Translations under genes and position numbers: made by a program | Notes under the pieces: model-generated | Seen by the model: the letters and a program-made list of their open reading frames with translations, nothing else | The model's database searches: none | What the model was told of the DNA's origin: nothing | Shown: positions 1 through 8,178 of the stretch, in pieces | Position numbering within the stretch: position 1 is the first letter of the stretch | Layout: every line of letters begins with the position of its first letter | Assembly: GCA_030746295.1 (NCBI GenBank) | Contig: JASLMY010000065.1 | Span: 1 to 20,671, forward strand | DNA length: 20,671 nucleotides | Direction of reading: 5' to 3' | Source: Alphaproteobacteria bacterium | GTDB taxonomy: Bacteria; Pseudomonadota; Alphaproteobacteria; GCA-2731375

Positions 1-1
1 C

Positions 2-187
2 ATCTTCATCATCGGCTTCGTCGCCGTCCTGCTGGCCTTTATCGTCGAGGTCGCTTTCGAGCCGCCGACCTGGGCCCATCTCGTCTATCAGGTCCCGGTC
101 GTCATCGGCGGCTCGATCTTGCTGCTGCGCCCCTTCAAGGCCCTGCTGATCGCGCTGCAATACCGCCATCGGGCGGCCGGCTTCTGA
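2..187 (+). CDS. DUF983 family membrane protein (3' end only)
   Basis: Only the last 61 codons are in the window; the reading frame starts at base 2 and stops with TGA at 185-187. The visible part has two hydrophobic segments, one at the left edge and one around the VVIGGSILLL stretch. It ends with LRPFKALLIALQYRHRA, the typical closing motif of DUF983 proteins. The family has no established biochemical activity. In alphaproteobacteria it is commonly encoded between the cytochrome c oxidase subunit III gene and SURF1, and SURF1 follows here after 7 bases, so a role linked to oxidase assembly is an inference from context. The family assignment rests on the C-terminal motif and the neighbour. 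Confidence 0.8.
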   Translation: MFIIGFVAVLLAFIVEVAFEPPTWAHLVYQVPVVIGGSILLLRPFKALLIALQYRHRAAGF

Positions 188-194
188 GACCGGT

Positions 195-896
195 TTGCGC
201 TTCCGCCCGACCCTGCTGCCGACGCTGATGACGGTGCCGGCACTTTTGGTCCTGCTCGGCCTCGGCGCCTGGCAGCTGCAGCGCCTGGAGTGGAAGGAAG
301 GGCTGATCGCCGAGCGGCGGGCAGGGCTGGCAGCGGCGCCGATCGCGTTGCCGCGACGCTTCGATGCCGCCGAGTTGTCTCATCGCCGGGTCCGCCTCGC
401 CGGCAGCTTTCGGCACGAGTACGAGCTCTACCTGGGCGCCCGCGTCCATAAGGGCATCTCGGGCACCGAGGTGCTGACCCCGCTCCGCCTCGATGACGGC
501 CGTACCATCATGGTCAATCGGGGCTGGGTGCCGCTGACCCGGCGAGACCCGGCGACGCGGCCCGAGAGCTTGGACCCGGGCCGGGTCGAGATCGCCGGTA
601 TTCTGAGACCCGAGCAGCTTGACGGCGGCTGGCTCGGCCCCCGGAACGATGCCGCCGCCGGCCACTGGTTCTTCTACGAGGTGCCGGCGATGGCCCGATG
701 GCTCGGCCTCGATCTCCTGCCGGCGGTGGTCGAGGCCCTGCCGGGGGCCGATCCCGACCGGCTGCCGGTCGGCCGCACGCCGGAGGTGACGCTGGTCTCG
801 AACCACCTGCAATACGCCATCACCTGGTTCGCGCTCGCCCTGGTGCTTGCCGTGATCTATGTCGTCTATCACCTGGGTCGCGACCGCAAGGCTTGA
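195..896 (+). CDS. surf1: SURF1 family cytochrome c oxidase assembly protein
   Basis: A 233-residue inner-membrane protein. SURF1 proteins assist heme a insertion and assembly of aa3-type cytochrome c oxidase. The architecture is typical: an N-terminal membrane segment at about residues 10-28 followed by the family signature WQLQRLEWK, a periplasmic domain with GTEVLTPLRL and VNRGWVPL, and a C-terminal membrane segment at about 207-228. The start is TTG at 195. The first ATG in frame (228) would remove the basic residues before membrane segment 1 and cut into it. The gene follows the DUF983 gene by 7 bases and is probably in the same operon. The following M32 peptidase begins 13 bases after the stop. 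Confidence 0.92.
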   Translation: MRFRPTLLPTLMTVPALLVLLGLGAWQLQRLEWKEGLIAERRAGLAAAPIALPRRFDAAELSHRRVRLAGSFRHEYELYLGARVHKGISGTEVLTPLRLDDGRTIMVNRGWVPLTRRDPATRPESLDPGRVEIAGILRPEQLDGGWLGPRNDAAAGHWFFYEVPAMARWLGLDLLPAVVEALPGADPDRLPVGRTPEVTLVSNHLQYAITWFALALVLAVIYVVYHLGRDRKA

Positions 897-909
897 GAAG
901 AGGGAAGCG

Positions 910-2481
910 ATGCAACCGTTGGAGGCCTACCAAGAGCTCGAGCGCCGCTATCGGCGGATCGCGCTCGTCGGCGAGGCGGTCGGCATCTTGGACTGGGACG
1001 CCGCCACCATGATGCCGGCGGGCGGCGCCGAGGCCCGGGCGGAGCAGTCGGCGACGCTGAGGGTCATCGGCCACGAGATGCGGACCGACCCGGCGCTGGC
1101 CGACCTGTTGGCACGGGCCGAGGAGGCCGGAGAGGCGTTGGACGACTGGCAGGCCGCGAACCTGCGCGAGATGCGCCGCAGTTGGCGGCACGCGACGGCG
1201 GTGCCGGCCGACCTGGTCGCCGCCGCCGCCAAGGCCGACGCAGCCTCGGAGATGCGCTGGCGGACAGCCCGCGAAGACGACGACTTCGAGGCCACCCGGC
1301 CGCATCTCGCCCGCCTCGTCGAGCTCGCCAACGAGGTCGCCCAGGCCAAGGCCGCGGCCTTCGGGCTGGCGCCTTACGACGCCCTCCTCGACGGCTACGA
1401 GGCGGGGCTCCGCCGCGATCAAATCGGGCCCCTTTTCAGCGAGCTGGAGGCCTTCCTGCCCGATTTCCTGGACGGCGTTCTGGAGCGCCAGGCGGCGGCC
1501 GGGCCGTTGCTGCCGCTGCCCGGCCCCTTCCCGCGCCAGCGCCAGCGGGCGCTCGGCGAAGCGCTGATCACGGCGATCGGCTTCGATTTCGAGCACGGCC
1601 GCCTGGACGAGAGCCACCACCCCTTCTCCGCCGGCGTGCCGGAGGATGCCCGGATCACCACCCGCTACACCGAGGACGACTTCCAGCCCGCACTGATGGC
1701 GGTGCTGCACGAGACCGGCCATGCCCTCTACAGCCGCAACCTGCCGCCTGCGTGGCGCTACCAGCCGGTCGGCGGTGCCATGGGCATGGTCGTGCACGAG
1801 AGCCAGTCGCTGATCGTCGAGATGCTGGCCTGCCGCTCGGATGCCTATCTCGGCTTCCTCGCCCCACGCTTGGCCGAGGCCTTCGAGGGCTCAGGCCCGG
1901 CCTGGGAGCCGGCCAACCTCGCCCGCCACGCGCGGCGGGTCTCGCGCGGCCTGATCCGGGTCGATGCCGACGAGGTCACCTATCCGCTGCACGTCATCCT
2001 GCGCTATCGGCTGGAGCAGGCGCTGTTGGCGGGCGATTTGCCGGTCGCCGACCTGCCCACGGCCTGGAACGAGGCCATGGAACGGCTGGTCGGCATCCGC
2101 CCGCCCGACGACCGCGACGGCTGCATGCAGGACGCGCATTGGTACGGCGGCTCGTTCGGCTACTTTCCGACCTATACGTTGGGCGCGCTGGCGGCGGCGC
2201 AGCTCTTCGAGACGGCGGCCCGGGCGGTCGATATCGACGGCACGATCGGCACCGGCAATTTCGGACCCTTCATCGACTGGCTCTGCCGCAACGTGCATTG
2301 CCAGGGCCGGCGCTTCGCCGGCTACGACGCGCTCTTGGCGCAGGCCACCGGCGGCCCGCTACGGTGGGACGTGAGCCTCAACCGGCTTCCGGCGCGTGAC
2401 CCGCGAGCCAAGTCTCGTGCACGTGCTGCCAGAGAAAGCCGTGGGGCGCCGCGGCGGCACGGCGGACGAGGGCACTGGTGA
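910..2481 (+). CDS. M32 family metallocarboxypeptidase (carboxypeptidase Taq)
   Basis: A 523-residue cytosolic zinc carboxypeptidase that removes C-terminal amino acids from peptides. All M32 landmarks are present in order: HHPFSAG, the zinc site HETGH, the HESQS motif, VDADEVTY and GCMQDAHWYGGSFGYFPTY. The ATG at 910 has a purine-rich GAGAAGAGGG site just upstream; an in-frame ATG at 859 lies inside SURF1 and is less likely. The last 30 or so residues, after LNRLPA, are almost all Arg, Ala, Gly, Pro and Ser and do not look like the usual family end. This tail is read antisense to the end of the convergent dehydrogenase gene, with which it overlaps by about 100 bases (2378-2481). The catalytic core appears intact, so the tail may be a read-through extension after loss of the original stop codon. 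Confidence 0.92.
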   Translation: MQPLEAYQELERRYRRIALVGEAVGILDWDAATMMPAGGAEARAEQSATLRVIGHEMRTDPALADLLARAEEAGEALDDWQAANLREMRRSWRHATAVPADLVAAAAKADAASEMRWRTAREDDDFEATRPHLARLVELANEVAQAKAAAFGLAPYDALLDGYEAGLRRDQIGPLFSELEAFLPDFLDGVLERQAAAGPLLPLPGPFPRQRQRALGEALITAIGFDFEHGRLDESHHPFSAGVPEDARITTRYTEDDFQPALMAVLHETGHALYSRNLPPAWRYQPVGGAMGMVVHESQSLIVEMLACRSDAYLGFLAPRLAEAFEGSGPAWEPANLARHARRVSRGLIRVDADEVTYPLHVILRYRLEQALLAGDLPVADLPTAWNEAMERLVGIRPPDDRDGCMQDAHWYGGSFGYFPTYTLGALAAAQLFETAARAVDIDGTIGTGNFGPFIDWLCRNVHCQGRRFAGYDALLAQATGGPLRWDVSLNRLPARDPRAKSRARAARESRGAPRRHGGRGHW

Positions 2482-3691
2482 CGCGGCCGGTTCGGCCGGC
2501 GGGCGATTGATGCCACTCGTCGAAAATCACGGGATAGACATCGCCCATGGCCCGGCCGTGGCGGATGTTGTCGATGACAACACGGTAGTCCTGGCCAGCG
2601 CGGGCGCCGTGGGCGGCGCGCAAACCCGAGAGCAACTCATCGCGCGGCACGACGGCGCCCATGGCGCTGATGAAGGTCAGGTCCGGCGCCATGGCGGCCG
2701 AAAACGCCTCGAAGGCGACATCACTATCCGGCAGGACGCCGGCGAACCAATCGTCGAAGAAGTGGTGCAGGCGTATTAGCTCCCCGTCGACCTCTCGGGT
2801 ATAGGGCGCCGCCTCGGGCGCCAGCGAATGGATCAGGGCCGGCCAGTAGGCTTCCGCGTTGCCGGCCCGGATGCTGGCGCGGAGCAGCCGACGGGCCTGC
2901 GCGAGACCCTCGAGCCCTAGACCCAAGCCCTCGGCATGGGCAGCCAGATAGTCGAGGTCCTTCAGCATGTAGCGGCTGGAGAAACGGCCCACGGGAAAGC
3001 TATCGGGCAGTAGCGCGGTCATGCCGTGCTGGCGCAGCGCGAAGGAATCCGCGCCGCGCGCCAAGGCCTCGAACAGGACCGCGCCGTCGACGCCGGCCTG
3101 CCTGGCCACCGTCAAGGCCTCGGCCAGGGTGACGACGTTCTGGGCCACCACCATATTGAGCAGCAGCTTAACCGTGCTGCCGGCACCGGCCCCGCCGCAG
3201 TGCATCACCCGGTCCGACATCGCCCGGAGATAGGGGCCGAGGCGGCGAAAGGCGGGTTCGGTCGCGCCCGCCATCAGGCTGATATCCCGGCTCTCGACGC
3301 TCTGCCAGGTGCCGGCGATCGGGCAGTCGACGTACTCGGCACCGCGGCTCTCGGCAATTGCCGCCAGCTCCACCGCCAGGGCCACCGGCGCGGTGCTGCA
3401 GTCGACGACGATCCGGCCCGCCGGCGCCGCCGAGACCAGCCCGCCCGGCCCGAGGCAGACCCGGCGGATCTCGGCCTCACCGGGCAGCGCCAGGAAGACG
3501 ATGTCGGCCGCCCGGCCGATCTCGGCGAGCGAGCCGGCGACGACGCCGTCAGTCGCGACCGCCGCCTCGAGCGCCACCGGATCCTGGTCGAAGGCGAGCA
3601 CCGGCCGGCCCGTGCCGGCGGCCAAATTGGCGCACATCGGCCGGCCCATGACGCCGAGGCCGACGAAGGCGAGGTGCGGCGCCTCGGCCAT
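2378..3691 (-). CDS. Fusion of 3-hydroxyisobutyrate-type dehydrogenase and DUF4440/SnoaL-like domain
   Basis: 437 residues in two parts. Residues 1-295 are a beta-hydroxyacid dehydrogenase. A Rossmann motif GLGVMG lies at 11-16, DCSTAP at 98-102, a core GGAGAGSTVK with putative catalytic Lys175 and Asn179 four residues later, and MLKDLDYL at 242-249. The substrate-binding stretch is divergent: where the family has SGG and a following GA, this protein has AGT (126-128) and QSVESRD, so its substrate may be non-standard. Residues 302-431 resemble an NTF2-fold DUF4440/SnoaL-like domain, with DDWFAG, FSAAMAPDLTFISAMG, VIFDEWHQ, TGRVTSALV and a final HVHETWL. The family dehydrogenase is normally about 290-300 residues and ends before this second domain. 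The start ATG at 3691 has GAGGG upstream and lies 6 bases after the stop of the preceding dehydrogenase, so the two are surely co-transcribed. The substrate is unknown. Confidence 0.85.
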   Translation of the reverse strand: MAEAPHLAFVGLGVMGRPMCANLAAGTGRPVLAFDQDPVALEAAVATDGVVAGSLAEIGRAADIVFLALPGEAEIRRVCLGPGGLVSAAPAGRIVVDCSTAPVALAVELAAIAESRGAEYVDCPIAGTWQSVESRDISLMAGATEPAFRRLGPYLRAMSDRVMHCGGAGAGSTVKLLLNMVVAQNVVTLAEALTVARQAGVDGAVLFEALARGADSFALRQHGMTALLPDSFPVGRFSSRYMLKDLDYLAAHAEGLGLGLEGLAQARRLLRASIRAGNAEAYWPALIHSLAPEAAPYTREVDGELIRLHHFFDDWFAGVLPDSDVAFEAFSAAMAPDLTFISAMGAVVPRDELLSGLRAAHGARAGQDYRVVIDNIRHGRAMGDVYPVIFDEWHQSPAGRTGRVTSALVRRAAAAPHGFLWQHVHETWLAGHAPEAG

Positions 3692-3697
3692 GCGCCC

Positions 3698-4663
3698 TCA
3701 GGCGTCGAGCTCGGGAATGACCCAGAGCGGCGGCTCGCCCCTGGCGACCCGCTGGACGTTGTCGAAGGCGTTGCGAATTCGGCTGGTATTACTCTCCCAG
3801 GTCGGGCCGGCCATGTGCGCCGTCAGCACGACGTTGTCGAGGGCGAAGATCGGATGGTCGGCCGGCGGCGGCTCGTCCGTCAGGACGTCGAGACCGGCAC
3901 CGGCCAGCGCGCCGGTGCGCAAGGCCGCCACCAGCGCATCCTCTTCGACCACCGGGCCGCGGCTGGTGTTGACCAGGATCGCCGATGGCGCCATCAGCGC
4001 CAGCTCAGGCGCACCGATCATGCCCTGGGTGGACTCGTTGAGCGGCACGTGCAGCGAGACCACGTCGGACGCGCGCAAGAGCTCGGCCAAGAGCCGGAAC
4101 TCGACGCCGAGTGCGTCCGCCTGGTCCTCAGCAAGGCGGGCGATGTCGTAGTAGAGGATCCGCATGCCGAAGGCGCTGGCGAGGCGCGCCGTCTTCTTAC
4201 CGATGGTGCCGAGGCCGACGATGCCGAGGGTCTTGCCGCTGAGCTCGTGCAGGCGCGGCGTGGTGTTGCCGCGCCAGCGGCCTGCCACCACGTTGGCGTG
4301 CTGCGCCACCAGGCGCCGCGAGACCGCGAGCATCAGCAGGATCGCGTGCTCCGACACGGCAACGGCGTTGGCGCCGCCGTTGTTGGCCACCGGCACACCG
4401 CCCCGGCGCGCCGCCTCGATATCGGCGCGGTCGTAGCCGGCGCTCAACATTTGGATCAGCTTCAGCTTGGACGCCTTGGCATAGAGCGGCTCTTGGATCG
4501 TCGCGTCGACGAAGCCGACGAGGTAGTCAGCTTCGGCCAGGGCGGCCTCGTACTCCGGGCTGCCGGCCTCGACCACGACCAGCTCGAAGCCGGGCGGCGC
4601 CATCTCGGCGACCAGCTCGTCGGTGATGGTGAACTGCTTGACGAAAACGATCCTGGAACTCAT
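3698..4663 (-). CDS. D-2-hydroxyacid dehydrogenase (NAD-dependent)
   Basis: A 321-residue cytosolic oxidoreductase of the D-isomer-specific 2-hydroxyacid dehydrogenase family, which interconverts 2-hydroxyacids and 2-oxoacids. The dinucleotide motif GLGTIG is at 150-155. The catalytic triad is visible: Arg235 in NTSRGPVV, Glu264 in LTDEPP and His283 in TAHMAGPT. The substrate-side loop LSAGYD (73-78) is also typical. Specificity cannot be read from the sequence; phosphoglycerate, glyoxylate/hydroxypyruvate or a dedicated 2-hydroxyacid are all possible. It is the first gene of a two-gene minus-strand operon with the dehydrogenase fusion 6 bases downstream, and it is divergent from thrC. Confidence 0.9.
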   Translation of the reverse strand: MSSRIVFVKQFTITDELVAEMAPPGFELVVVEAGSPEYEAALAEADYLVGFVDATIQEPLYAKASKLKLIQMLSAGYDRADIEAARRGGVPVANNGGANAVAVSEHAILLMLAVSRRLVAQHANVVAGRWRGNTTPRLHELSGKTLGIVGLGTIGKKTARLASAFGMRILYYDIARLAEDQADALGVEFRLLAELLRASDVVSLHVPLNESTQGMIGAPELALMAPSAILVNTSRGPVVEEDALVAALRTGALAGAGLDVLTDEPPPADHPIFALDNVVLTAHMAGPTWESNTSRIRNAFDNVQRVARGEPPLWVIPELDA

Positions 4664-4802
4664 GCCCTATCTCCCCTGCATTCGAGCACCAAAGGGTAGC
4701 GAAGACGGTGCCGGCTGGGGAAGAGGGGCAGCTTGCCAGCAACACGCCTCGCGGATAGGTTGGGCCGCCCTGCCGAGAGGGCGCTGTTGGGACCGATGGG
4801 CT
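4664..4802. promoter_or_regulatory. Divergent intergenic region, thrC leader with hairpin and weak promoter
   Basis: 139 bases between the divergent D-2-hydroxyacid dehydrogenase and thrC. On the plus strand, TTGCCA at 4733-4738 and TAGGTT at 4756-4761 are separated by 17 bases; the -35 is good and the -10 poor. A perfect 6-bp hairpin (CGCCCT, loop GCCGAG, AGGGCG) occupies 4766-4783, ending 19 bases before the thrC start. Its function is unknown: there is no run of T after it and no Thr-rich leader peptide is evident. I could not pick a convincing minus-strand promoter. Confidence 0.3.
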
Positions 4803-6209
4803 TTGCAATACGTCAGCACCCGTGGCGGCGTCGCGCCGTCGAGCTTCGAGGAGGTGTTGCTGGCCGGATTGGCGAGCGACGGCGGCCTCTTCGTGCCTGC
4901 AGAATGGCCGCGGCTGGAGCGCGACGAAATGCGGGATCTGTCGGGCCGTGCCTACCAGGAGGTCGCCTTTCGGGTCATGTGGCCCTTCGTCGAGGGTATC
5001 GACGAAACGCGCTTTCGCGAGCTCTTGGCCCAGGCCTATAGCGGCTTTGCCCATGCCGAGGTGGCGCCGCTGCGCCAGATCGGCCCCAACCACTGGCTGA
5101 TGGAGCTCTTCCACGGCCCGACGCTGGCCTTCAAGGATGTCGCCTTGCAGCTCTTGGGCCGGCTCTTCGACGAGGTCTTGGGCCGACGCGGCGAGCGGGT
5201 AACCATCGTCGGCGCCACCTCGGGCGACACCGGTGCTGCCGCGATCGAGGCCTGCCGCGACCGCGAGGCGATCGAGATCTTCATCCTGCACCCGCTCGAC
5301 CGGGTCTCCGAGGTGCAACGCCGGCAGATGACGACGGTGACCGCGCCGAACGTCCACAACATCGCCATCGAGGGCACCTTCGACGATTGCCAGGCGCTTC
5401 TGAAGGGTATGTTCAACGACCAGGACTTCCGGCGGCAAACGCGGCTCTCGGCCGTCAACTCGATCAACTGGGCCCGGGTGATGGCGCAGGTCGTCTACTA
5501 TGTCTACGCCGCCCTGCAGCTCGGCGGGCCGGAGCGGCCGGTGCGCTTCGTCGTGCCGACCGGCAACTTCGGCGACGTCTATGCCGGCTATGCGGCCATG
5601 CGGATGGGCCTGCCGGTCAGCCGCCTGGTCGTCGCCACCAACCGCAACGACATCTTGCACCGCTTCTTCACCACCGGCGAATATCGGCTCGACACGGTGC
5701 ATCCGACGCAGAGCCCCTCGATGGACATCCAGGTGGCGAGCAACTTCGAGCGCTTCCTCTTCGAGCTTTGCGAGCGGAACGGCGCCGAGGTGGCGCGGCT
5801 GATGGGGCAACTGGCCGAGGCGGGCGGCTTCCGGATCGAGGACAACGAGCGCCTGGCACGGGCCCGGCAGTGGTTCGACAGCGCCGCCGTCGACGAGGAA
5901 GAGACCAGCCGCACCATCGCCCGGGTCCGGGACGAGACCGGGCTCTTGGTCGATCCGCACACCGCGGTCGCTATCGCCGCCGCCTGGGCGACCGACGACG
6001 ACGGCGCGCCGACGGTGACGCTCGCCACTGCCGACGCGGCGAAGTTCCCAGACGCCGTCGCCCGGGCGACGGCGGAGCGGCCGGCGCTGCCGCCGCGCCT
6101 TGCCGACCTCTACGAGCGGGAGGAGCGGTTCTCGGTGCTGGCCAACGATCTCGGCACCGTCGAGGCGCATGTATTGGCGGCACTCGGTCGAGCAATGGAG
6201 CAGCGTTGA
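4803..6209 (+). CDS. thrC: Threonine synthase
   Basis: A 468-residue PLP enzyme that converts O-phosphohomoserine to L-threonine, the last step of threonine synthesis. The start is taken as TTG at 4803 because the product then begins MQYVSTRGG, matching the conserved opening of this family. The frame is open further upstream, but that part is not family-like. The PLP lysine is Lys111 in HGPTLAFKD, and the phosphate-binding region is ATSGDTGAAA at about 138-147. Further family blocks include SINWARVMAQ and VPTGNFGDVYAGY. The length is normal for the bacterial long form. It is the first gene of an apparent operon with the M16 peptidase (16 bases downstream) and the acetyltransferase. The partner enzyme homoserine kinase is about 9.5 kb away at 15705-16667. 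Confidence 0.93.
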   Translation: MQYVSTRGGVAPSSFEEVLLAGLASDGGLFVPAEWPRLERDEMRDLSGRAYQEVAFRVMWPFVEGIDETRFRELLAQAYSGFAHAEVAPLRQIGPNHWLMELFHGPTLAFKDVALQLLGRLFDEVLGRRGERVTIVGATSGDTGAAAIEACRDREAIEIFILHPLDRVSEVQRRQMTTVTAPNVHNIAIEGTFDDCQALLKGMFNDQDFRRQTRLSAVNSINWARVMAQVVYYVYAALQLGGPERPVRFVVPTGNFGDVYAGYAAMRMGLPVSRLVVATNRNDILHRFFTTGEYRLDTVHPTQSPSMDIQVASNFERFLFELCERNGAEVARLMGQLAEAGGFRIEDNERLARARQWFDSAAVDEEETSRTIARVRDETGLLVDPHTAVAIAAAWATDDDGAPTVTLATADAAKFPDAVARATAERPALPPRLADLYEREERFSVLANDLGTVEAHVLAALGRAMEQR

Positions 6210-6225
6210 TGGAAGGGGTGCCGGC

Positions 6226-7485
6226 GTGAGCGTCGAAAGCACGGTTCTGGAAAACGGCCTCCGCGTCGTCACCGACAGCATGAGCCACCTCGAAAGCGCC
6301 TCGGTCGGCGTCTGGGTCGATGCCGGGGCGCGCTACGAGGCAGCCGAGATGCACGGCGCCGCCCACCTGCTGGAGCACATGGCTTTCAAGGGCACCCGCC
6401 GCCGCGACGCCCAAGCCATCGCCGAAGAGATCGAGGCCGTCGGCGGCCACCTCAACGCCTATACGGGGCGCGAGCACACGGCCTATTTCGCTCGCGTCCT
6501 GAAGGCGGACGTGCCTTTGGCGCTCGACATTTTGGCCGACATCCTGCAGCACTCGGTCTTCGATCCAGAGGAGCTGGCCCGCGAGCGCGCCGTCGTCGTC
6601 CAGGAGATCGGCCAAGCCGAGGACACGCCTGACGACATCATCTTCGACCACCTGCAGGAGACCGCCTTTCCTGGGCAGCCGATCGGGCGCTCGATCCTGG
6701 GCACGGTGGCGAGCGTCGGCGCCATGGACGGCGAGGCGCTGCGCCGATTCATGGGCCAGCATTACCGGGCGCCGCAGATGGTGCTGGCCGCCGCCGGCGC
6801 AGTCGAGCATCAGGCGCTCGTGCGTCTGGCGGGCGAAGCCTTCCGGGAATTGGGCCCGGACCGCGAGGAGACGCTGCCGCCGGCCTGCTACCGGGGCGGC
6901 GACTTCCGTGAGGCGAAGGCGCTCGAACAGGTCCACATCGCCATGGCCTTGCCGGGGCTGACCTACGATGACCCCGACTTCTACGCCGCCCAGGTGATGG
7001 CGACAGTGCTCGGCGGCGGGATGTCGTCGCGCCTCTTCCAAGAAGTCCGCGAGAAGCGGGGCCTTTGCTATTCGGTCTTCGCCTTCGCCTCCTCCTTCGT
7101 CGACGACGGCATGGTCGGTATCTACGCCGGCACCGGCGAGGACGAGATCGGTGAGCTGGTGCCGGTGATCTGCGACGAGCTCTTGAAGCTGACCGAGGAC
7201 GCCGACGAGCGCGAGGTCGCCCGAGCCCGGGCCCAGCTTAAGGCCGGCCTCTTGATGTCGCTCGAAAGCTCGGGCTCGCGCAGCGAGCAGTTGGGCCGGC
7301 AGACACTGATCTACGGCCGACCGCTCGTCATCGACGAGCTGGTGGCCAAGGTCGAGGCCGTCGACGCCGCCCGGGTGCGCGCCGTCGGCCGGCGCATCGC
7401 CGGCGCCGGCAAGCCCGCCGTGGCGGCGATGGGCCCGATCGGAGGACTTGCCAGCTACGACGAGATCGCGGCAAGATTTGGTTGA
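6226..7485 (+). CDS. M16 family zinc peptidase (mitochondrial processing peptidase beta-like)
   Basis: A 419-residue pitrilysin-family peptidase. The inverted zinc motif HLLEH is at 47-51, and the third ligand Glu127 in VVVQEIGQ lies 76 residues after His51, the spacing expected for active members. The C-terminal half contains the usual second-domain blocks, including LGGGMSSRLFQEVREKRGLCYSV. The chosen start is GTG at 6226, with GGAAGGGG 7 bases upstream, giving MSVESTVLENGLRVV. The frame is open upstream, but only as a shadow of thrC. Relatives in alphaproteobacteria are the bacterial counterparts of the mitochondrial processing peptidase and act on peptides or leader sequences. The exact substrate is not known. 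It lies between thrC and an acetyltransferase in the same direction. Confidence 0.92.
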   Translation: MSVESTVLENGLRVVTDSMSHLESASVGVWVDAGARYEAAEMHGAAHLLEHMAFKGTRRRDAQAIAEEIEAVGGHLNAYTGREHTAYFARVLKADVPLALDILADILQHSVFDPEELARERAVVVQEIGQAEDTPDDIIFDHLQETAFPGQPIGRSILGTVASVGAMDGEALRRFMGQHYRAPQMVLAAAGAVEHQALVRLAGEAFRELGPDREETLPPACYRGGDFREAKALEQVHIAMALPGLTYDDPDFYAAQVMATVLGGGMSSRLFQEVREKRGLCYSVFAFASSFVDDGMVGIYAGTGEDEIGELVPVICDELLKLTEDADEREVARARAQLKAGLLMSLESSGSRSEQLGRQTLIYGRPLVIDELVAKVEAVDAARVRAVGRRIAGAGKPAVAAMGPIGGLASYDEIAARFG

Positions 7486-7511
7486 CGAAAGGCAAGTGAT
7501 CGAGGCGCCAA

Positions 7512-8138
7512 GTGTCGACGTTCTTGCGCAACCCTCCATGGTCCGGCGGCATGCCGCTGCTGCGCGGCCGCAAGGTCTACCTGCGGCCGCCACAGCCCGG
7601 TGACTGGGCGGATTGGGCACGGCTGAGGGCCGAAAGCCGGGAATTCCTGACCCCTTGGGAGCCGACCTGGGCGGCCGACGAGTTGACGCGGAACGCGTTT
7701 CGACGCCGCCTCAGGCGCTATGGCCGCGACGCCCGCGAGGGCTATGGCTATGCCTTCTTCGTCTTCCGCGCCAGCGATGATTCACTGCTGGGCGGCCTGA
7801 CGCTGTCGAACGTGCGCCGCGGCGTGACGCAATCCTGTTCGCTCGGCTACTGGATGGGCAAGCCGCATGCCGGACAGGGCTACATGACAGACGCTCTGGG
7901 CACCGTCCTCCAATTCGTCTTCGACAGCCTGGGCCTGCACCGGCTGGAGGCAGCCTGCCTGCCGAGCAACGAGCGCTCCAAGGCGGTGCTGCGGCGCGTC
8001 GGCTTCGACGAGGAAGGACTGGCCAGGCAGTATCTCAAAATCAACGGCACTTGGCGCGACCACGTGCTGTTCGCGCTCCTGGCCTCGGACCCGCGCCCGA
8101 CCGTCAACCGGCCCGGCCGGCGCCGCAGCAATAGCTAG
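7512..8138 (+). CDS. GNAT acetyltransferase, RimJ/RimL-like
   Basis: A 208-residue acetyltransferase of the ribosomal-protein-alanine N-acetyltransferase type. Family blocks include GRKVYLRPPQPGDW near the N-terminus, EFLTPWEPTW, and the acetyl-CoA site GYWMGKPHAGQGYMTDAL. Then come the conserved HRLEAACLPSNERSKAVLRRVGF and a typical ending at NGTWRDHVLFALL. The start is GTG at 7512 with GAGG about 7 bases upstream; an ATG at 7551 is the alternative. The last 20 residues are a Pro/Arg/Ser-rich extension beyond the domain. It is the third gene after thrC and M16, 26 bases from the M16 stop. Its true substrate is not decided by sequence: these enzymes modify protein N-termini or small molecules. 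Confidence 0.88.
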   Translation: MSTFLRNPPWSGGMPLLRGRKVYLRPPQPGDWADWARLRAESREFLTPWEPTWAADELTRNAFRRRLRRYGRDAREGYGYAFFVFRASDDSLLGGLTLSNVRRGVTQSCSLGYWMGKPHAGQGYMTDALGTVLQFVFDSLGLHRLEAACLPSNERSKAVLRRVGFDEEGLARQYLKINGTWRDHVLFALLASDPRPTVNRPGRRRSNS

Positions 8139-8178
8139 CGCCTTCTCAACTTTCGCCGAGTGTCCGACCAAACCGCTC

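Noticed and set aside
3026..4699. A long open plus-strand frame (more than 550 codons) antisense to the two dehydrogenase genes
   Set aside because: The composition is typical of a GC-rich shadow frame (Arg, Ala, Gly, Asp and His repeats) with no recognizable domain. The opposite strand carries two well-supported enzymes.
4700..4750. GGTGCC, GGGGAAGAGGGG and GCCAGCAACACG in the thrC leader, slightly like parts of a cobalamin riboswitch
   Set aside because: The conserved core elements and their order are not present, and thrC is not a usual target. Chance similarity is more likely.
4527..6281. A long open minus-strand frame antisense to thrC
   Set aside because: Shadow of thrC, which has all its family motifs; the antisense protein shows no family features.
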